A DNA stretch of 64,000 bases from Huiozyma naganishii CBS 8797 (GCF_000348985.1 NC_035930.1:310001-374000); one strand, 5' to 3'. Shown: positions 1 through 10,081, counted from the stretch's first letter. Notes: generated from the letters alone by a model not told the origin. Numbers and translations are program-made.

Positions 1-319
1 TAAATGTTTCAATCAAAGTTTTAGAGTTTATGCTCTTTCCCAAACCTCCAATATACAGAGCTAACATTGGTTTGTTTTTAATGGTGCTGATGGCGGCTTT
101 ATTTACAGCCAGACCATTAATCACTTTGCATGCATTTTTCTCTTTTGTCTTTACAGGAACAATTGTGGAAGGCGCTTCTTCTTGCTTGGTTTTTGAACTG
201 GATAGCTTTTCCTTCTTGGCAGCCTTTTTCTTCTTCTTTCCACCGTTTTTAACTTGCTCGTTAACCGCAGTCTTGTTTAACGAAATATCCCCTAAAACAA
301 CTCTTTTGTTATCAGACAT
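1..319 (-). CDS. Partial hypothetical protein, possible RRM protein (5' part only)
   Basis: An open frame reads leftward from an ATG at 317-319 to the window edge, about 106 codons without a stop. The first 70 residues are rich in lysine and serine, including a run of five lysines near residue 30. Near the edge comes the segment LALYIGGLGKSINSKTLIETF minus its last residues, whose LYIGGL core resembles the RNP2 strand that opens an RRM fold. An RNA-binding protein with a basic N-terminal tail is therefore possible. The 3' end is outside the window and I do not recognise the orthologue. The rightward reading of the same stretch is low-complexity phenylalanine/leucine and looks like a shadow. 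Confidence 0.55.
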   Translation of the reverse strand, partial: MSDNKRVVLGDISLNKTAVNEQVKNGGKKKKKAAKKEKLSSSKTKQEEAPSTIVPVKTKEKNACKVINGLAVNKAAISTIKNKPMLALYIGGLGKSINSKTLIETF

Positions 320-512
320 GGTGCAAAAATGAAGTCCCTTGATTGTTGATGAACTGAGTAGTTGCTAAACTGTAATTGAAAAAGATGGGGCTGAGATAAT
401 GATACACTGTTTGCAGTCTACACTTTATAAGAAATTAAAACAAAAGGACCCACCCGTTCTTCTTTAGGTACTAATTTGTGACACAAACTTTTAAAAAATG
501 AATTAAAAAAGA

Positions 513-584
513 AGGTCCTACCCGGATTCGAACCGGGGTTGTCCGGATCAAAACCGAAAGTGATAACCACTACACTATAGGACC
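513..584 (-). tRNA. tRNA-Gln (anticodon UUG)
   Basis: Reading leftward, the 72-nt sequence begins GGTCCTATAGTGTAGTGGTT (acceptor, D arm) and has anticodon stem TTCGG/CCGGA around loop TTTTGAT (anticodon TTG). The T arm is CCCCGGTTCGAATCCGGGT and the acceptor closes with AGGACC plus the discriminator T. It matches yeast tRNA-Gln(UUG) closely. A T-run terminator (rc of aaaaaag) follows directly. A retroelement LTR begins about 18 nt upstream of the mature 5' end. Confidence 0.97.
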
Positions 585-602
585 AAAACAACTCGATTTT
601 TT

Positions 603-800
603 CGTAACATGGACCTGTATGAGTTCCAATTACATAACCCCCCCCTCAATCACGAGACCCAGCTCAATCACAAACTCACACAGTTCTCAATTATGACAGT
701 AACTCTCTTATACGAGACACAAACAATAAGCCCTCTTCTACAAGACAACCCTTAGAGACAAACAACAGTTACTATGTAATAGGCATTACGCAATGTGCAA
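603..800 (+). repeat. Ty3/gypsy-type LTR remnant (copy 1)
   Basis: The segment starting CGTAACATGGACC can be matched, on the opposite strand, to 13060-13222. The best shared core is TACGAGACACAAACAATAAG followed by CCCTCTTC, with the same start (GTAACATGG) and the GAGTTCC/AGTTCC motifs. It lies just upstream of tRNA-Gln, the usual Ty3 integration position. It is followed on the same strand by gypsy reverse transcriptase remains, so it is probably the 5' LTR of that element. The right boundary is uncertain, because similarity between the two copies fades near 790. Confidence 0.6.
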
Positions 801-973
801 CATGCACTAATCAATACTCACGCAATATTTATATCTTAGACCATCATCCCTCGTTGCTACATGATGCTAAGACAAAGGAACGTTCAAAAGACAATAGTAC
901 GCTGGCCGTGACTATTTGTGTTGTTGTGAAAATTTATGACCTAGACGTTGAAGAAGCCTTTGTCATATAAGCA

Positions 974-2571
974 GTGGAAGAAGGGGATAGTGGCTCTTTC
1001 CACTCACTACCCGCCGAGCTGAAACGTGAGTTTCAAGCAACGGTAACCGACAAGTTACCACCCCGGTCAGGTACACATACGTATAGTCACGAGATTGTAC
1101 TGAAACGTGAAAGGAAACCCCCCAGATTAATTTCATATAGAATGACGCCGAAGTTAGAACGAGAATGTAAAACGATGATTGAGAATTTACTGAAAAAAGG
1201 ATTTGTGGAAGAAAACAAAAGCCCAGTGTCATCACCAATGCTGCTTAAAAAAAAAGGACAGTTCCTACCGATTAGTCGTCGAAATCACAGTCAATGATCC
1301 ATTCCCATTGCCCAGAATAGATGACTTAATGGCAAAATAGGAGACTGCTCACTCTTCTCGAAGCTAGAATTGCACTCGGGCTATCACCGAATTCCATTGG
1401 CTAACGGATCACAGGGAATTAACCGAATTTACCACTCCATTTGGTCATTACCATTATGCCTTTTGGATTGTGCAATGCCCCCGGAACGTTTTTCAGGTAT
1501 ATGCAAAGGATATTAGGTGACTTATCTCACGTACTTGTATACCTCGATGATATCCTCATAGCTAGTCAAGATCGTGAAACGCACATTCAGGATCTTAAAA
1601 AAGTCTTGCACCAATTAAAAAGGAAGGGTTAGTATGTAAGAGATCCAAATGTTTTTTTCTCCAGAAAGAAGTACATTTTCTAGGACATATATCGAACGCG
1701 AAAGGATTTGCGGTTCAACAAGACAAAGTTAAAGCAGTTCAGGAATTGCCAATTCCCACGTCCATCAAAGCGACTCAATCATTCATGAGCATGGTGAACT
1801 ATCATAGGACATTTATCCCAGGTTGTAGTAAAATGGCTAAACCATTGTTTGATTATATTTCGGGAAAATGTAAATGGGAAAAAGCACAAACTGAAGCAGT
1901 TAGCCATCTTGAAGAAAAAATTGGCATCAGCTCCAATTTTAGTTCCATTCGTTGAAGGTAAAAGTACCAACTAACAACAGATGCAAGGTTTTGCAGCCAT
2001 AGGATCAGTACTAGAACGGCTAAACACAGATGGCTCCGCCAGAGGTGTTATCGGTTATTTTACAAGGTCTGTGTCGGATACACAGAGCAGGTACCACACT
2101 GGTGAGATCTAATTACTTGCGATTGTCGAATAGTTGAAGCACTTCCGGTTTTATTTACACGGACATCATTTCTTATTGAGAACAAACCATAGCTCATTGC
2201 CATCGTACAATAACAAGAAAGATCCTTTACAGAAGATTACCAGATGGTCGCAATCACTCGCCGAATTTGACTTTGACATTGAACATGTCGAAGGAAAAGA
2301 AAGTGCAGTAGCAGACGCATTAAGTAGGCCTCAAGAGATTGACACTATTGCAATCTGTCCTCTAAGTTCCCTGAAATCAATCAGGCCAGAAGAATGGTCA
2401 AAAGAACCACTGAAAGGCCCATGGTGTGCTGCCATATTAATAGGATTAGGAAAAATCGACAAAACGAAGGTCAAGGCTGCTGATAACTCCTTGTTCAAAA
2501 AATACTTAAAGAGAATAATGTACTCCGCCTTACCTGAGAGGTTATCAAGGAAGATGCATACCTTCCAGTAG
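974..2571 (+). pseudogene. Broken gypsy POL: reverse transcriptase and RNase H fragments
   Basis: Fragments in at least three frames line up as one Ty3/gypsy POL. 974-1297 holds the N-terminal RT region (YRMTPKLERE, LLKKGFVEENKSPVSSPMLL). About 1355-1385 reads KLELHSGYHRI, where the family normally has the catalytic Asp (KLDLHSGYHQ). 1441-1632 holds MPFGLCNAPGTFFRYM and the intact active-site YLDD at about 1540. 1746-1955 is the RT connection region. 2134-2571 is RNase H with LRTNHSSL (Asp usual at the Asn) and the terminal VADALSRP. Stops and frame changes separate all parts, so it cannot encode an active enzyme. Confidence 0.88.
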
Positions 2572-2640
2572 TCCGAAATAATAGCATTGATACCAAACTT
2601 AACGTTAAAGGTTAACAAAACTCGTTGAGTTGGAACGTAG

Positions 2641-3715
2641 AACGTGCAGCTCCTGCAAAAGCTTGTGAACCTTAAAATGTAGTGATTGACATCTTTAGTT
2701 TCGGGATTTGGATCGTAAAGGACAATACCAGATGTTGTAGATTGATCACGGGTGGGAGACTTGGTCAGTGCCGACTGGCTCTAATATGGACACTAAAATG
2801 TAGTGTTGTTAGACGATATTAGGACTTCTAAAATAGTACACTGCATTTCTTAGACAACCAAGCCTGGTCTCCTTATTCTTATTATGAGAGAATTTGAGAA
2901 TGGTAATTGGATATGACACCGCAGAATTCAGTTTCCCTTTCATATGTTCTCTACCCTCTCTTAATCTGTAACCCCTGGTCGGTTCGTGGTGCATGTCTTT
3001 TCTTATTTCGAGGTGTCTAGGTTGACAAATGAGGTATGCTTTACCATATTAAGGTAACTTCCCGATTAGTCCTATGAAACAGGGCGAACCTGGGAAGTTG
3101 TCATTTGAGTAGCACTTGAGATTTCAGATATTAGCAGTAGAGCGTAGTGTAGTATAGGATACTAGTCTTTTGGTTATACTAACTAAGTAGTCTGTATGTA
3201 TGGTTCACGGCGTTACATTTTGACCGTGAACCATGTATGAGAATACACACAACAAGGACATAGTGCTTTGAAGAGGTCTAATGAGGGGCCTGACCAGATT
3301 CCTAATATCTATAGAAGTCGAATACTTCTCAAAGTTTAACTGAGAATGCTGAAACAAAATTGATTGCTTGTAGGAAAGAAGTATGGTATACTTTAATTAC
3401 TGCAATTAAAATACATATAAAATTTGAAGAACACGCTGTTTCTAGTTTTGAAACTCTTATGCAGAAACACAATAATTACCTTGTTTCTTACATATACATA
3501 GGCAGGTTTTGGAGACACTGCCTTTGGGTTAATGTGTTTGACGTCTGCTTTGTATCTCGATTAGCTTAGCGTGGAGCACTGTAAAAGCTCACGTGCCCAA
3601 AGAAAAACTTTTGAACAAAATGAATTCGATGAGCAGTTGAGCTTGTTCATCAGCACGTTCAAATATACACGTTACAACCCGTCATAGCACCATTTCCTCT
3701 TGCCTGCCTGACCAA
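2641..3715. other. Region upstream of TSR4 without a supported gene
   Basis: This stretch has only short frames, none with recognisable motifs. It probably includes further eroded retroelement sequence on the left. It contains a hairpin at 3200-3234 and, on the right, the TSR4 promoter. No RNA gene was recognised. Confidence 0.5.
3200..3234. repeat. Perfect 11-bp inverted repeat with 13-nt loop
   Basis: ATGGTTCACGG (3200-3210) is the exact reverse complement of CCGTGAACCAT (3224-3234), with 13 nt between. The function is unknown. It may belong to the decayed element to its left or be an independent hairpin. Confidence 0.8.
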
Positions 3716-4933
3716 ATGTCGCGAATTGAAGAAGTATCTGACTTTGATGAGGAAGATGGGTACAATTCCAAGGCTGGTGATGTCTACCTAGCATATATTG
3801 ATGCCCCGGTGAAAGAAGTTGACGAGATCACGGTTGAAGATACATTCGTCGGTGGAGAACCAATCTGGTTACACCCTAATTCAATCCCCCCCTCTGACAT
3901 GTTAAAATGTGGTGCTTGTAAAACTCCTGATCATATGAAGTTACTACTTCAAGCGTTCTCTCCGTTGGATGAGGAAACTATGGAGAGCATACATTCCACG
4001 ATAGGGAAAAACTTGCATATGAATCATATAAACGCTGATAACGATAGAGTCCTATACGTTTTTATCTGTACTAATTGTCAGAGAAAGGGCAATTCTGTTC
4101 GTTGCATAAGGGGGGTCAAGAAGAATCCAAGAACAGCCTCATTGGAAAGCAAAATTAAAGACACCCCAGAGGGGAAAGATTTCAATATCAATCCTTTTGA
4201 TCTATCACAGACATCCAGCCAATCACATAATACAATGGCAAATAATCCGTTTGCCACAGGGACGGAGTCCGTTAATCCATTTGCAAGAACCGAGACCCCT
4301 GTTGTAGAGAAAGACGTCCCTGACGTGGAACCTCTCTCCTCGAAAAATGCGAGGAAACTACATAATTCTTTAAAAGATAAATCTTTTGACAGTTCCAAAT
4401 GTTTTAAGCCATTTTCCTTATATGTTGAAGAGGAAAGATTCACTAACAAGCCCGACCATTTGAAATTACCAAAAAATTTAAAGATTGATAAAGACGCGTT
4501 GGAGTTAACTGGCAATAATGAAGAGGACCTCAATAAAGATCCAATTCGCCTAGACCCAAGAACAGAAAAACTTTCCAAATTTTTAGATGATGATGTTTTC
4601 CAAAAGTTCCAAGAAGTTGTAGGTTATAATCCGTTACAGGTTCTCAGATACGATATTGGTGGCAAACCACTATACTATGCAGAATCGAAAAAGAAATTTG
4701 AAGAAATAGTGGCCAACCCAGGTTACAATCCATCAAGTTGTAGGATCTTTGAAATGCAACTGATGCCAAAGCTTATTCTAGATCTTGATGAAACAGTTTC
4801 TGTCAACGACGGTATGGTATGGGGCACAATTATGGTCTTTACTGATGCGGAGGACTACATCCCAAAGTTTGATGAGAACAACGTTGGTTACGTAGAGGAA
4901 TCTGTGACTGTCCAATGGGAACCAAGCAGTTAG
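3716..4933 (+). CDS. TSR4: Tsr4-like 40S ribosome assembly factor (PDCD2 family)
   Basis: The 405-aa protein is close to the usual length of yeast Tsr4 (about 408). The N-terminal part reads YLAYIDAPVKEVDEITVEDT then GGEPIWLHP, followed by paired CxxC motifs (CGACKTPDH, CTNCQRKGNSVRC) that form the zinc-binding part of the PDCD2 fold. A serine/asparagine-rich linker with repeated NPFA motifs follows. The C-terminal PDCD2_C domain includes QVLRYDIGGKPLYY, PSCRIFEMQLMP and a final DAEDYIP/VGYVEESVTVQWE. In yeast, Tsr4 is a dedicated cytoplasmic chaperone for ribosomal protein uS5 (Rps2). The left end of the TSR4-IFM1 gene pair matches the S. cerevisiae order YOL022C-YOL023W, with convergent orientation. 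Confidence 0.95.
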   Translation: MSRIEEVSDFDEEDGYNSKAGDVYLAYIDAPVKEVDEITVEDTFVGGEPIWLHPNSIPPSDMLKCGACKTPDHMKLLLQAFSPLDEETMESIHSTIGKNLHMNHINADNDRVLYVFICTNCQRKGNSVRCIRGVKKNPRTASLESKIKDTPEGKDFNINPFDLSQTSSQSHNTMANNPFATGTESVNPFARTETPVVEKDVPDVEPLSSKNARKLHNSLKDKSFDSSKCFKPFSLYVEEERFTNKPDHLKLPKNLKIDKDALELTGNNEEDLNKDPIRLDPRTEKLSKFLDDDVFQKFQEVVGYNPLQVLRYDIGGKPLYYAESKKKFEEIVANPGYNPSSCRIFEMQLMPKLILDLDETVSVNDGMVWGTIMVFTDAEDYIPKFDENNVGYVEESVTVQWEPSS

Positions 4934-5049
4934 TGGGCGTTACAAGGAATTGGCGGCAGAGGGCTATAGATAGTCATCTTTACCCAACCATTTCTTTTTT
5001 ACATGATATTTCTATTTATATATTTACATCCTAAAACAGATTTCCCAAT

Positions 5050-7125
5050 TCACAAATGCCTTGGTATCTCTACCGACTCATATACAGAGATCTTATCTCC
5101 CTTTTTGAAGTCTTCAAAGCCATTGGCAAATGTAATACCGCATTCTTGCCCTTTTTTAGCTACGGAAATATCGTCCTTACCGTGCTTCAGTGTAGACACT
5201 TTTCCGTCAAAAACAACAGTATTATTCGGTTTTCTCAGTACCTGTAGAGTGGAGTTTCTGGTAATTTCCCCATTGGCAACCTTGCAACCCGCAATCTTGA
5301 TCATTTTCTTTTTGTTTTTATATTCGAAAACTTCCTTCAAGTCAACAGTTGCCATAATCTTCTTCTCATAATACGGCTCCATGTTTGATTCCAAAACTGT
5401 TATGACATCTTCAATTAACTTGTAGATAACATCGTACCTTCGAATCTCAACATGCTGCTTATTGTTAATGATATCATTTGGAAGACTGGCAAGGTTGAAA
5501 CAGACGATTATACTGTTGGTGATTTGGGCCATTTTTAAGTCACTTTCAGTCGGAATACCCACAGATGATGAGATAACTTTACATTGAACTTCACCATTCC
5601 CCAAATTCTCAATGCTTTCCCTCACGGCCTCCGCAGAACCAGAAACATCCGATTTAATTATAAAATTAACAGATTTTGGCGTAGTGTTCGTAACTGCTTC
5701 AGGCTCTGCCTCCTCAACATCAGCGTGCTCCTCCTTCTTCTTTATCTCTAGAGTTTTCATCTCATTTAGTTGTTCCACATTCTTAGCGTTTCTTTCAACC
5801 TCTTCTAATGCCCCCCGTTTGTCTATGTACTTTTTCGCAATCGACTCATTCTTCACTTGCAAAAACTCATCACCTACAGAAGGTAGATTTTTCCACCCTG
5901 ATACCTCGACTGCTTGAGACGGCAAAGCTTCATTAACAGGTTTTTTTGTATCGCCTAAAATGGTTTTAACACGACAGTACGTATTACCTGATAACAAAAT
6001 TTCAGCCTTCCTTACTGTTCCCTTTTTCACCAGTACAGTGGCAACATTCCCAACGGTACTTTGTACCTTACTTTCAATTATCCAACCTAGAGACATCGTC
6101 TTTGGGGAAATCTCTGATCTGATATCCATTATGTCGCTCAGTAAAATGATGGATTCTTCCAAATTCTCCATATTCTCACCCGATTTTGCACTTATTGGGA
6201 TCACTTGTACATCACCTCCCATCTTCTCCACCATGATACCCTGCGCCATTAAGTCATTGGTGACTTTTTCTATGCGTTTATTTCTTTCTTCCAACCTTGG
6301 AAATTTATCAATCTTGGTGATCGCCACGATTAGTTCGTTACCGGACTTCTTGATGTGCTTAATGGCTTCAAGCGTTTGGGGCATGATGGAATCATCCAAG
6401 GCCACAACCAAAACGATGATATCTGTGATATTGGCACCACGCTCCCTCATTTTCAAAAAAGCAGCATGGCCAGGAGTATCCAGAAATGTAATTTTCTTCT
6501 TCGAAACCGGGGTCACCACTTGAAATGCACCAATATGTTGTGTAATACCTCCATGCTCCTGCAACACAATCGACGATTTTTTTAGATAGTCAATAATTGT
6601 AGTCTTCCCGTGATCTACATGCCCCATTATTGTCACAACTGGAGGTCGCTTCTTTAGTAGTTTCGGATTTGACGGTTGCTTCAGTTCATCATATAACGTC
6701 TTCGAAGTAACGGCAGTGTTTATTTCTGGTAAGTTGTAGTTGTATTCTTGCAATATTAGCTCGACATATTCTCTCGAAAGAATGTATTCATTGGATATAT
6801 CGGCAAACCCGAGTCTTTTCAGATCCTTTAGTAGCGTTTGTATCCTGCAATTGAGCAGGTTTGCCAGTTTGTTCACGGAGATGTAGTTCGGTATTTCGAA
6901 TTCAATTTTTTTGGGTGCTCCACTGTTCAGGATCCGATTCTTTCTATGACCTTTCGCATAAAACCTTAGCTGGCATAACGAACTTTTGGAGACCTCAATA
7001 CAGTCAAGTTTATAACATCCATTTTTTGGCTTAGACGTACTTACAGTAAATTTGAAATATGTCCTCCGTAAGAGCAACTTTCCAGGCCTCAAAGTAAAGA
7101 GTAGCCTGCCATTAAATTTCAACAT
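5050..7125 (-). CDS. IFM1: Mitochondrial translation initiation factor IF-2
   Basis: A 691-aa GTPase of the IF2 family, close to S. cerevisiae Ifm1 (676). The arginine/lysine-rich N-terminus is consistent with mitochondrial import. An IF2 N-terminal region follows at about residues 75-130. The G domain has P-loop GHVDHGKTT at about 167-175, DTPGHAAF at about 217 and TKID near 271. The domain II beta-barrel follows, then the C-terminal domains IF2-C1 (NFIIKSDVSGSAEAVRE) and IF2-C2. The protein brings formyl-Met-tRNA to the mitochondrial small subunit. The ATG at 7123-7125 is the first in frame. It converges on TSR4 with about 115 bp between stops. Confidence 0.97.
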   Translation of the reverse strand: MLKFNGRLLFTLRPGKLLLRRTYFKFTVSTSKPKNGCYKLDCIEVSKSSLCQLRFYAKGHRKNRILNSGAPKKIEFEIPNYISVNKLANLLNCRIQTLLKDLKRLGFADISNEYILSREYVELILQEYNYNLPEINTAVTSKTLYDELKQPSNPKLLKKRPPVVTIMGHVDHGKTTIIDYLKKSSIVLQEHGGITQHIGAFQVVTPVSKKKITFLDTPGHAAFLKMRERGANITDIIVLVVALDDSIMPQTLEAIKHIKKSGNELIVAITKIDKFPRLEERNKRIEKVTNDLMAQGIMVEKMGGDVQVIPISAKSGENMENLEESIILLSDIMDIRSEISPKTMSLGWIIESKVQSTVGNVATVLVKKGTVRKAEILLSGNTYCRVKTILGDTKKPVNEALPSQAVEVSGWKNLPSVGDEFLQVKNESIAKKYIDKRGALEEVERNAKNVEQLNEMKTLEIKKKEEHADVEEAEPEAVTNTTPKSVNFIIKSDVSGSAEAVRESIENLGNGEVQCKVISSSVGIPTESDLKMAQITNSIIVCFNLASLPNDIINNKQHVEIRRYDVIYKLIEDVITVLESNMEPYYEKKIMATVDLKEVFEYKNKKKMIKIAGCKVANGEITRNSTLQVLRKPNNTVVFDGKVSTLKHGKDDISVAKKGQECGITFANGFEDFKKGDKISVYESVEIPRHL

Positions 7126-7475
7126 AGACAGGAACTAGCAGGTATCCTGTTTATACTCAGTGGATTAAGTATAACGTTGTTTTTGCTGCGGACTTCCACT
7201 TTATCCTTTAACACAATGCCCTTTTGGAACAGTATTTCAATTTTCTGCTTTTTACATTATTTTCTATCAAAAACTAAATTGGATGAAGTAGCGGGTCCAA
7301 AACATCTTCTTCACATACACAGGCCTAATGTATCTATGAATATATACTTGTGCATCTATGAACACATGTATCTATACCAAACTCCGACATTCCAGCTGTT
7401 TTTTTTTCTGTGGGAAAACCAGAGAATGAATGTTTGCATAAGGAGTAGTCAATCATGGAATCGCTCCTCTACTTC
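7126..7475. other. Intergenic region IFM1 / IGD1-like
   Basis: This holds the IFM1 promoter and the 3' flank of the IGD1-like gene. A run of ATATA- and CTATGAA-like words at 7330-7375 is the only visible pattern. Short frames here show no homology I recognise. Confidence 0.5.
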
Positions 7476-7831
7476 TCAATGGAACATTTTTTGACGGTTA
7501 TACATATGGTTCTTATAGTCCTCATATTGCAGAGACGATCTTCTTCTAACTAAAGGAGGTTCTGCAGGTACTGGCTCACTCTTCCCCCCCCCTTATTGCC
7601 GTTCGCCCCGGGAAGGGTTTCTGCAGCACGCTGAAAGTTTGCCTGTACACCTGCTTTATCTGCAGCACTGCTTCTTCGCAACAACTTGTACTCGGTGTTC
7701 TTTGACTTGTTGTTAGCAGCGTACCCGCCATACGAGTAATCTTTATCAACCGCATAGCCCTTGTCTCTCAAATTATCCAGTTCGTCCTTTGGCTTAGGAG
7801 CCTCTTTAATATCTGTAAATTTCTCAGCCAT
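7476..7831 (-). pseudogene. YOL024W/IGD1-position small protein, frameshifted at a 9-G tract
   Basis: From ATG at 7829-7831 the frame encodes about 89 credible residues (MAEKFTDIKEAPKPKDELDN, then a Lys-Asn-Arg-rich part with KLLRRSSAADKAGVQANFQR). It then enters a run of nine Gs (minus strand of 7584-7592) and stops at 7550. One more G would continue the reading for about 35 further codons (KSEPVPAEPP..., RRRSSLQYEDYKNHMYNRQK) to a TGA at 7476-7478, giving about 118 aa. The downstream composition looks coding. Position between IFM1 and LAG2 is that of YOL024W, paralogue of IGD1 (glycogen debranching inhibitor), though I identify it by position only. The break may be a homopolymer sequencing error, a real mutation, or slippage. 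If taken literally, the product is 93 aa (7550-7831). Confidence 0.7.
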
Positions 7832-8212
7832 AACTACAAATCACAGAAACGTATATGTGTGTTAATAAATAGAATGCCGCGTATCCCCTAGACGTACACT
7901 TTTCTATCCCACCGTTTATAGCACGGAATAAAGAAGCAAATCAAACTTCCGGGAGAGTACCAGCACTCTACCGCAACTGAGAAAAACACGAACCTCATTT
8001 CGTAATCAAGTCAGGAACACGTCTTATATAAAGGCATGAGGTCACAGCATCCCTCGATCCTGCGGTGGAGTTTAAAATCTCGACAAGTTCCGCGAAAGGG
8101 GTGGTCACGTGGCGGTGCTCGTTTACATTTCCGTCTGCCAGTGGGGCACGGCGGATGGGATTAGATGTGTGCACACTGGTACACGAGAAGGTCGTACACT
8201 TGCATATATATT
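7832..8212. other. Intergenic region IGD1-like / LAG2
   Basis: This is the promoter of the leftward IGD1-like gene and the 3' flank of LAG2. It contains the stress-element-like words AAAGGGG (8096-8102) and AGTGGGG (8140-8146). No other structure was recognised. Confidence 0.45.
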
Positions 8213-10081
8213 CTACTGATTCGGTATATGATGGTTGGCAGAGAACGTCAAGTAGTACAAGTTGTCCAAAAAAACTTGACTTTTTGCATCGTCCGGCGAG
8301 GCTCTACTTTTCATGTAGATAGTGTTCCTAACGTTTTCATTGAACCACCCTTGATCCAAGCCTTGTATATTGTAGAAATGCGGGGCCAGTATTTTTTGGA
8401 AGAGCGCTGTAATCCGTTTCTGGATGCTTTCCTCCTTTTCCCTCAAACCGAACTCAACAATCGCCTCAATAATCATGCACGTCTCGTCGTAGCTAAATTC
8501 TGGTACTTGGAAGAGTACGGAGTAAGACACAGTTCTCAAGTTCAATCCCTCGTCAATCTTCTGTTTCATATTCCCCACTTTAATGATCTTCACGAATTGT
8601 TTGTTTCTTTGGAGATGACGTAAAACCGAATTTACCAAATGGGATCTTTCGATGGCGTTTGGGAAGTTTTCATCTCTCAACTGTTGCTCCATACAATTCA
8701 TATTTTTTTGTAGTTCAGCAAGTTCCTGCGAGCTGGTCAGACGTTCCGCAATGGGTATATACTCACTCTCTCGGCCTGCAGGGGCGGGTTGGTCGGCCGA
8801 CAAAAAGAGCAGTTCGAGTTCCGGCCGTTCAAGCATACCAAGTGCTGCTCTGTCTATTTGATCAACTGATATATCCCCTAATATATCTTCGATGATTTTA
8901 ATGGATCTTGTGGCATAATCATTTGTCGCTTCGTCATCTGTCTCCTCCTCGAAGTGAAGCTCTGCATCATCCTCGTTTAATAGCTGATCCAAGTACTCTC
9001 GTTGGTCAACATCCTCTTCATCATCATCGGCATTTTCAAATTGGCCCATATGCAAGTTGTCGCTAGTAGCGTCCGTCGCATCGACACTAGTCGTCTTGGA
9101 AAGAGTCGTGTGTTTAAGTGATTGATGTAAATTAATTAAAGCTTTCACCAATTCAAATGCCTCGTTCTGATTTATAACTGGTGCTTTAGATGAAAAACAG
9201 TTCATTAGGTAAAACTTTCGGAAATTCTTCACAATTGTCAAATCACGCTCCAGAGTTTTGCTATCTGCGGATAAGTTTCCAGCAATTTTGAGCACAACTT
9301 GAGGAGCTCTATTAAACTGGAACCAGTATTTGGATATTACCTCCAATTCATTGTCGCTGATGTAGGAAAGGGCTTCCGCAAGATTGGTCGAGTTCGTGAG
9401 GCGGCATGAGTTGCAAAGCAACGTTTCTGTAATCGGACTGAATGTAAACGCTTCACTGTTGATATCATTATGGTCTTCTTCGGAGCATATCGCCAACACT
9501 TTGACTAAGATCTCAGTTCGTAGTGCGCGTACATCAGTGTCATAGCACAGTTTAATAAGAATATTCAGTGTCTCCTTGCACAACTGGGACTGCGTTTGAT
9601 AAAAGTTATTCATTTTGATAATCTCCAAAAATTCGAAGATAATACTGTCATCGCTGAGGGCGACGTCACAATTCCATTCAGTGTCTGTTTCCACATTTTG
9701 CAAAATGTTCCTCAAACTTTGTAAAAAAATGGTCTGCTTACTGTCATTATGCAAGCACTGTCTGATGAACGGCAAGTAAATAAGCTGTGCCCTATTATCG
9801 AATTTCTTGAACAGAGTAGTGGACCATTGGGGAAGAAGCTCAAAAGATAGTAAGTTGACAATATCGGAAAAAGACTCTCCACTAAGAATTGGGAAAACCA
9901 GTTTATTCAGAAGTAGGGTCAGGTCATCATCGGTACGTATTATGTCCATAGGAGTTTTCAAGGCCATGTACCTCAAATCGTTATCAGTGGTCTGATAATA
10001 TTCCCGGATAAGATCATCGACCGTCATTTTTTGGGATGCGACAGACAATTCCCCAGTTTCTTGACTGTCTCGAAAAAACAT
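8213..10081 (-). CDS. LAG2: Lag2, inhibitor of cullin neddylation (CAND1-like)
   Basis: A 622-aa largely helical protein without obvious catalytic motifs, somewhat shorter than S. cerevisiae Lag2 (about 660). It lies between the IGD1-like gene and a syntenic break, reproducing YOL023W-YOL024W-YOL025W. The middle (about residues 340-410) is strongly acidic (DDDEEDVDQREY, EDDAELHFEEETDDE). The C-terminus (EFSYDETCMIIEAIVEF, HFYNIQGLDQGWFNENVR) is well structured. In yeast, Lag2 binds the SCF cullin Cdc53 and counters Rub1 attachment. The first ATG is at 10081; a second in-frame ATG at residue 19 (MTVDDLIREYY) could also serve as start. Confidence 0.88.
   Translation of the reverse strand: MFFRDSQETGELSVASQKMTVDDLIREYYQTTDNDLRYMALKTPMDIIRTDDDLTLLLNKLVFPILSGESFSDIVNLLSFELLPQWSTTLFKKFDNRAQLIYLPFIRQCLHNDSKQTIFLQSLRNILQNVETDTEWNCDVALSDDSIIFEFLEIIKMNNFYQTQSQLCKETLNILIKLCYDTDVRALRTEILVKVLAICSEEDHNDINSEAFTFSPITETLLCNSCRLTNSTNLAEALSYISDNELEVISKYWFQFNRAPQVVLKIAGNLSADSKTLERDLTIVKNFRKFYLMNCFSSKAPVINQNEAFELVKALINLHQSLKHTTLSKTTSVDATDATSDNLHMGQFENADDDEEDVDQREYLDQLLNEDDAELHFEEETDDEATNDYATRSIKIIEDILGDISVDQIDRAALGMLERPELELLFLSADQPAPAGRESEYIPIAERLTSSQELAELQKNMNCMEQQLRDENFPNAIERSHLVNSVLRHLQRNKQFVKIIKVGNMKQKIDEGLNLRTVSYSVLFQVPEFSYDETCMIIEAIVEFGLREKEESIQKRITALFQKILAPHFYNIQGLDQGWFNENVRNTIYMKSRASPDDAKSQVFLDNLYYLTFSANHHIPNQ

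Larger units (their letters stand above)
603..2640 (+). mobile_element. Decayed Ty3/gypsy-type LTR retrotransposon
   Basis: A 5' LTR-like segment at about 603-800 is followed by reverse transcriptase and RNase H coding remnants at 974-2571, all on the plus strand. No gag, protease or integrase could be recognised. No 3' LTR matching the 5' one was found, so the right boundary is arbitrary. The insertion lies directly upstream of tRNA-Gln(UUG), as expected for Ty3-type integrases that target Pol III initiation sites. Several frameshifts and stops show that the copy is dead. Confidence 0.7.

Noticed and set aside
3270..3310. Third copy of the family A LTR on the minus strand (GGTCAGGCCCCTCATTAGAC versus GGTCAGACCTCATTAGCTTA).
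   Set aside because: Only one short block matches and neither LTR end could be found.
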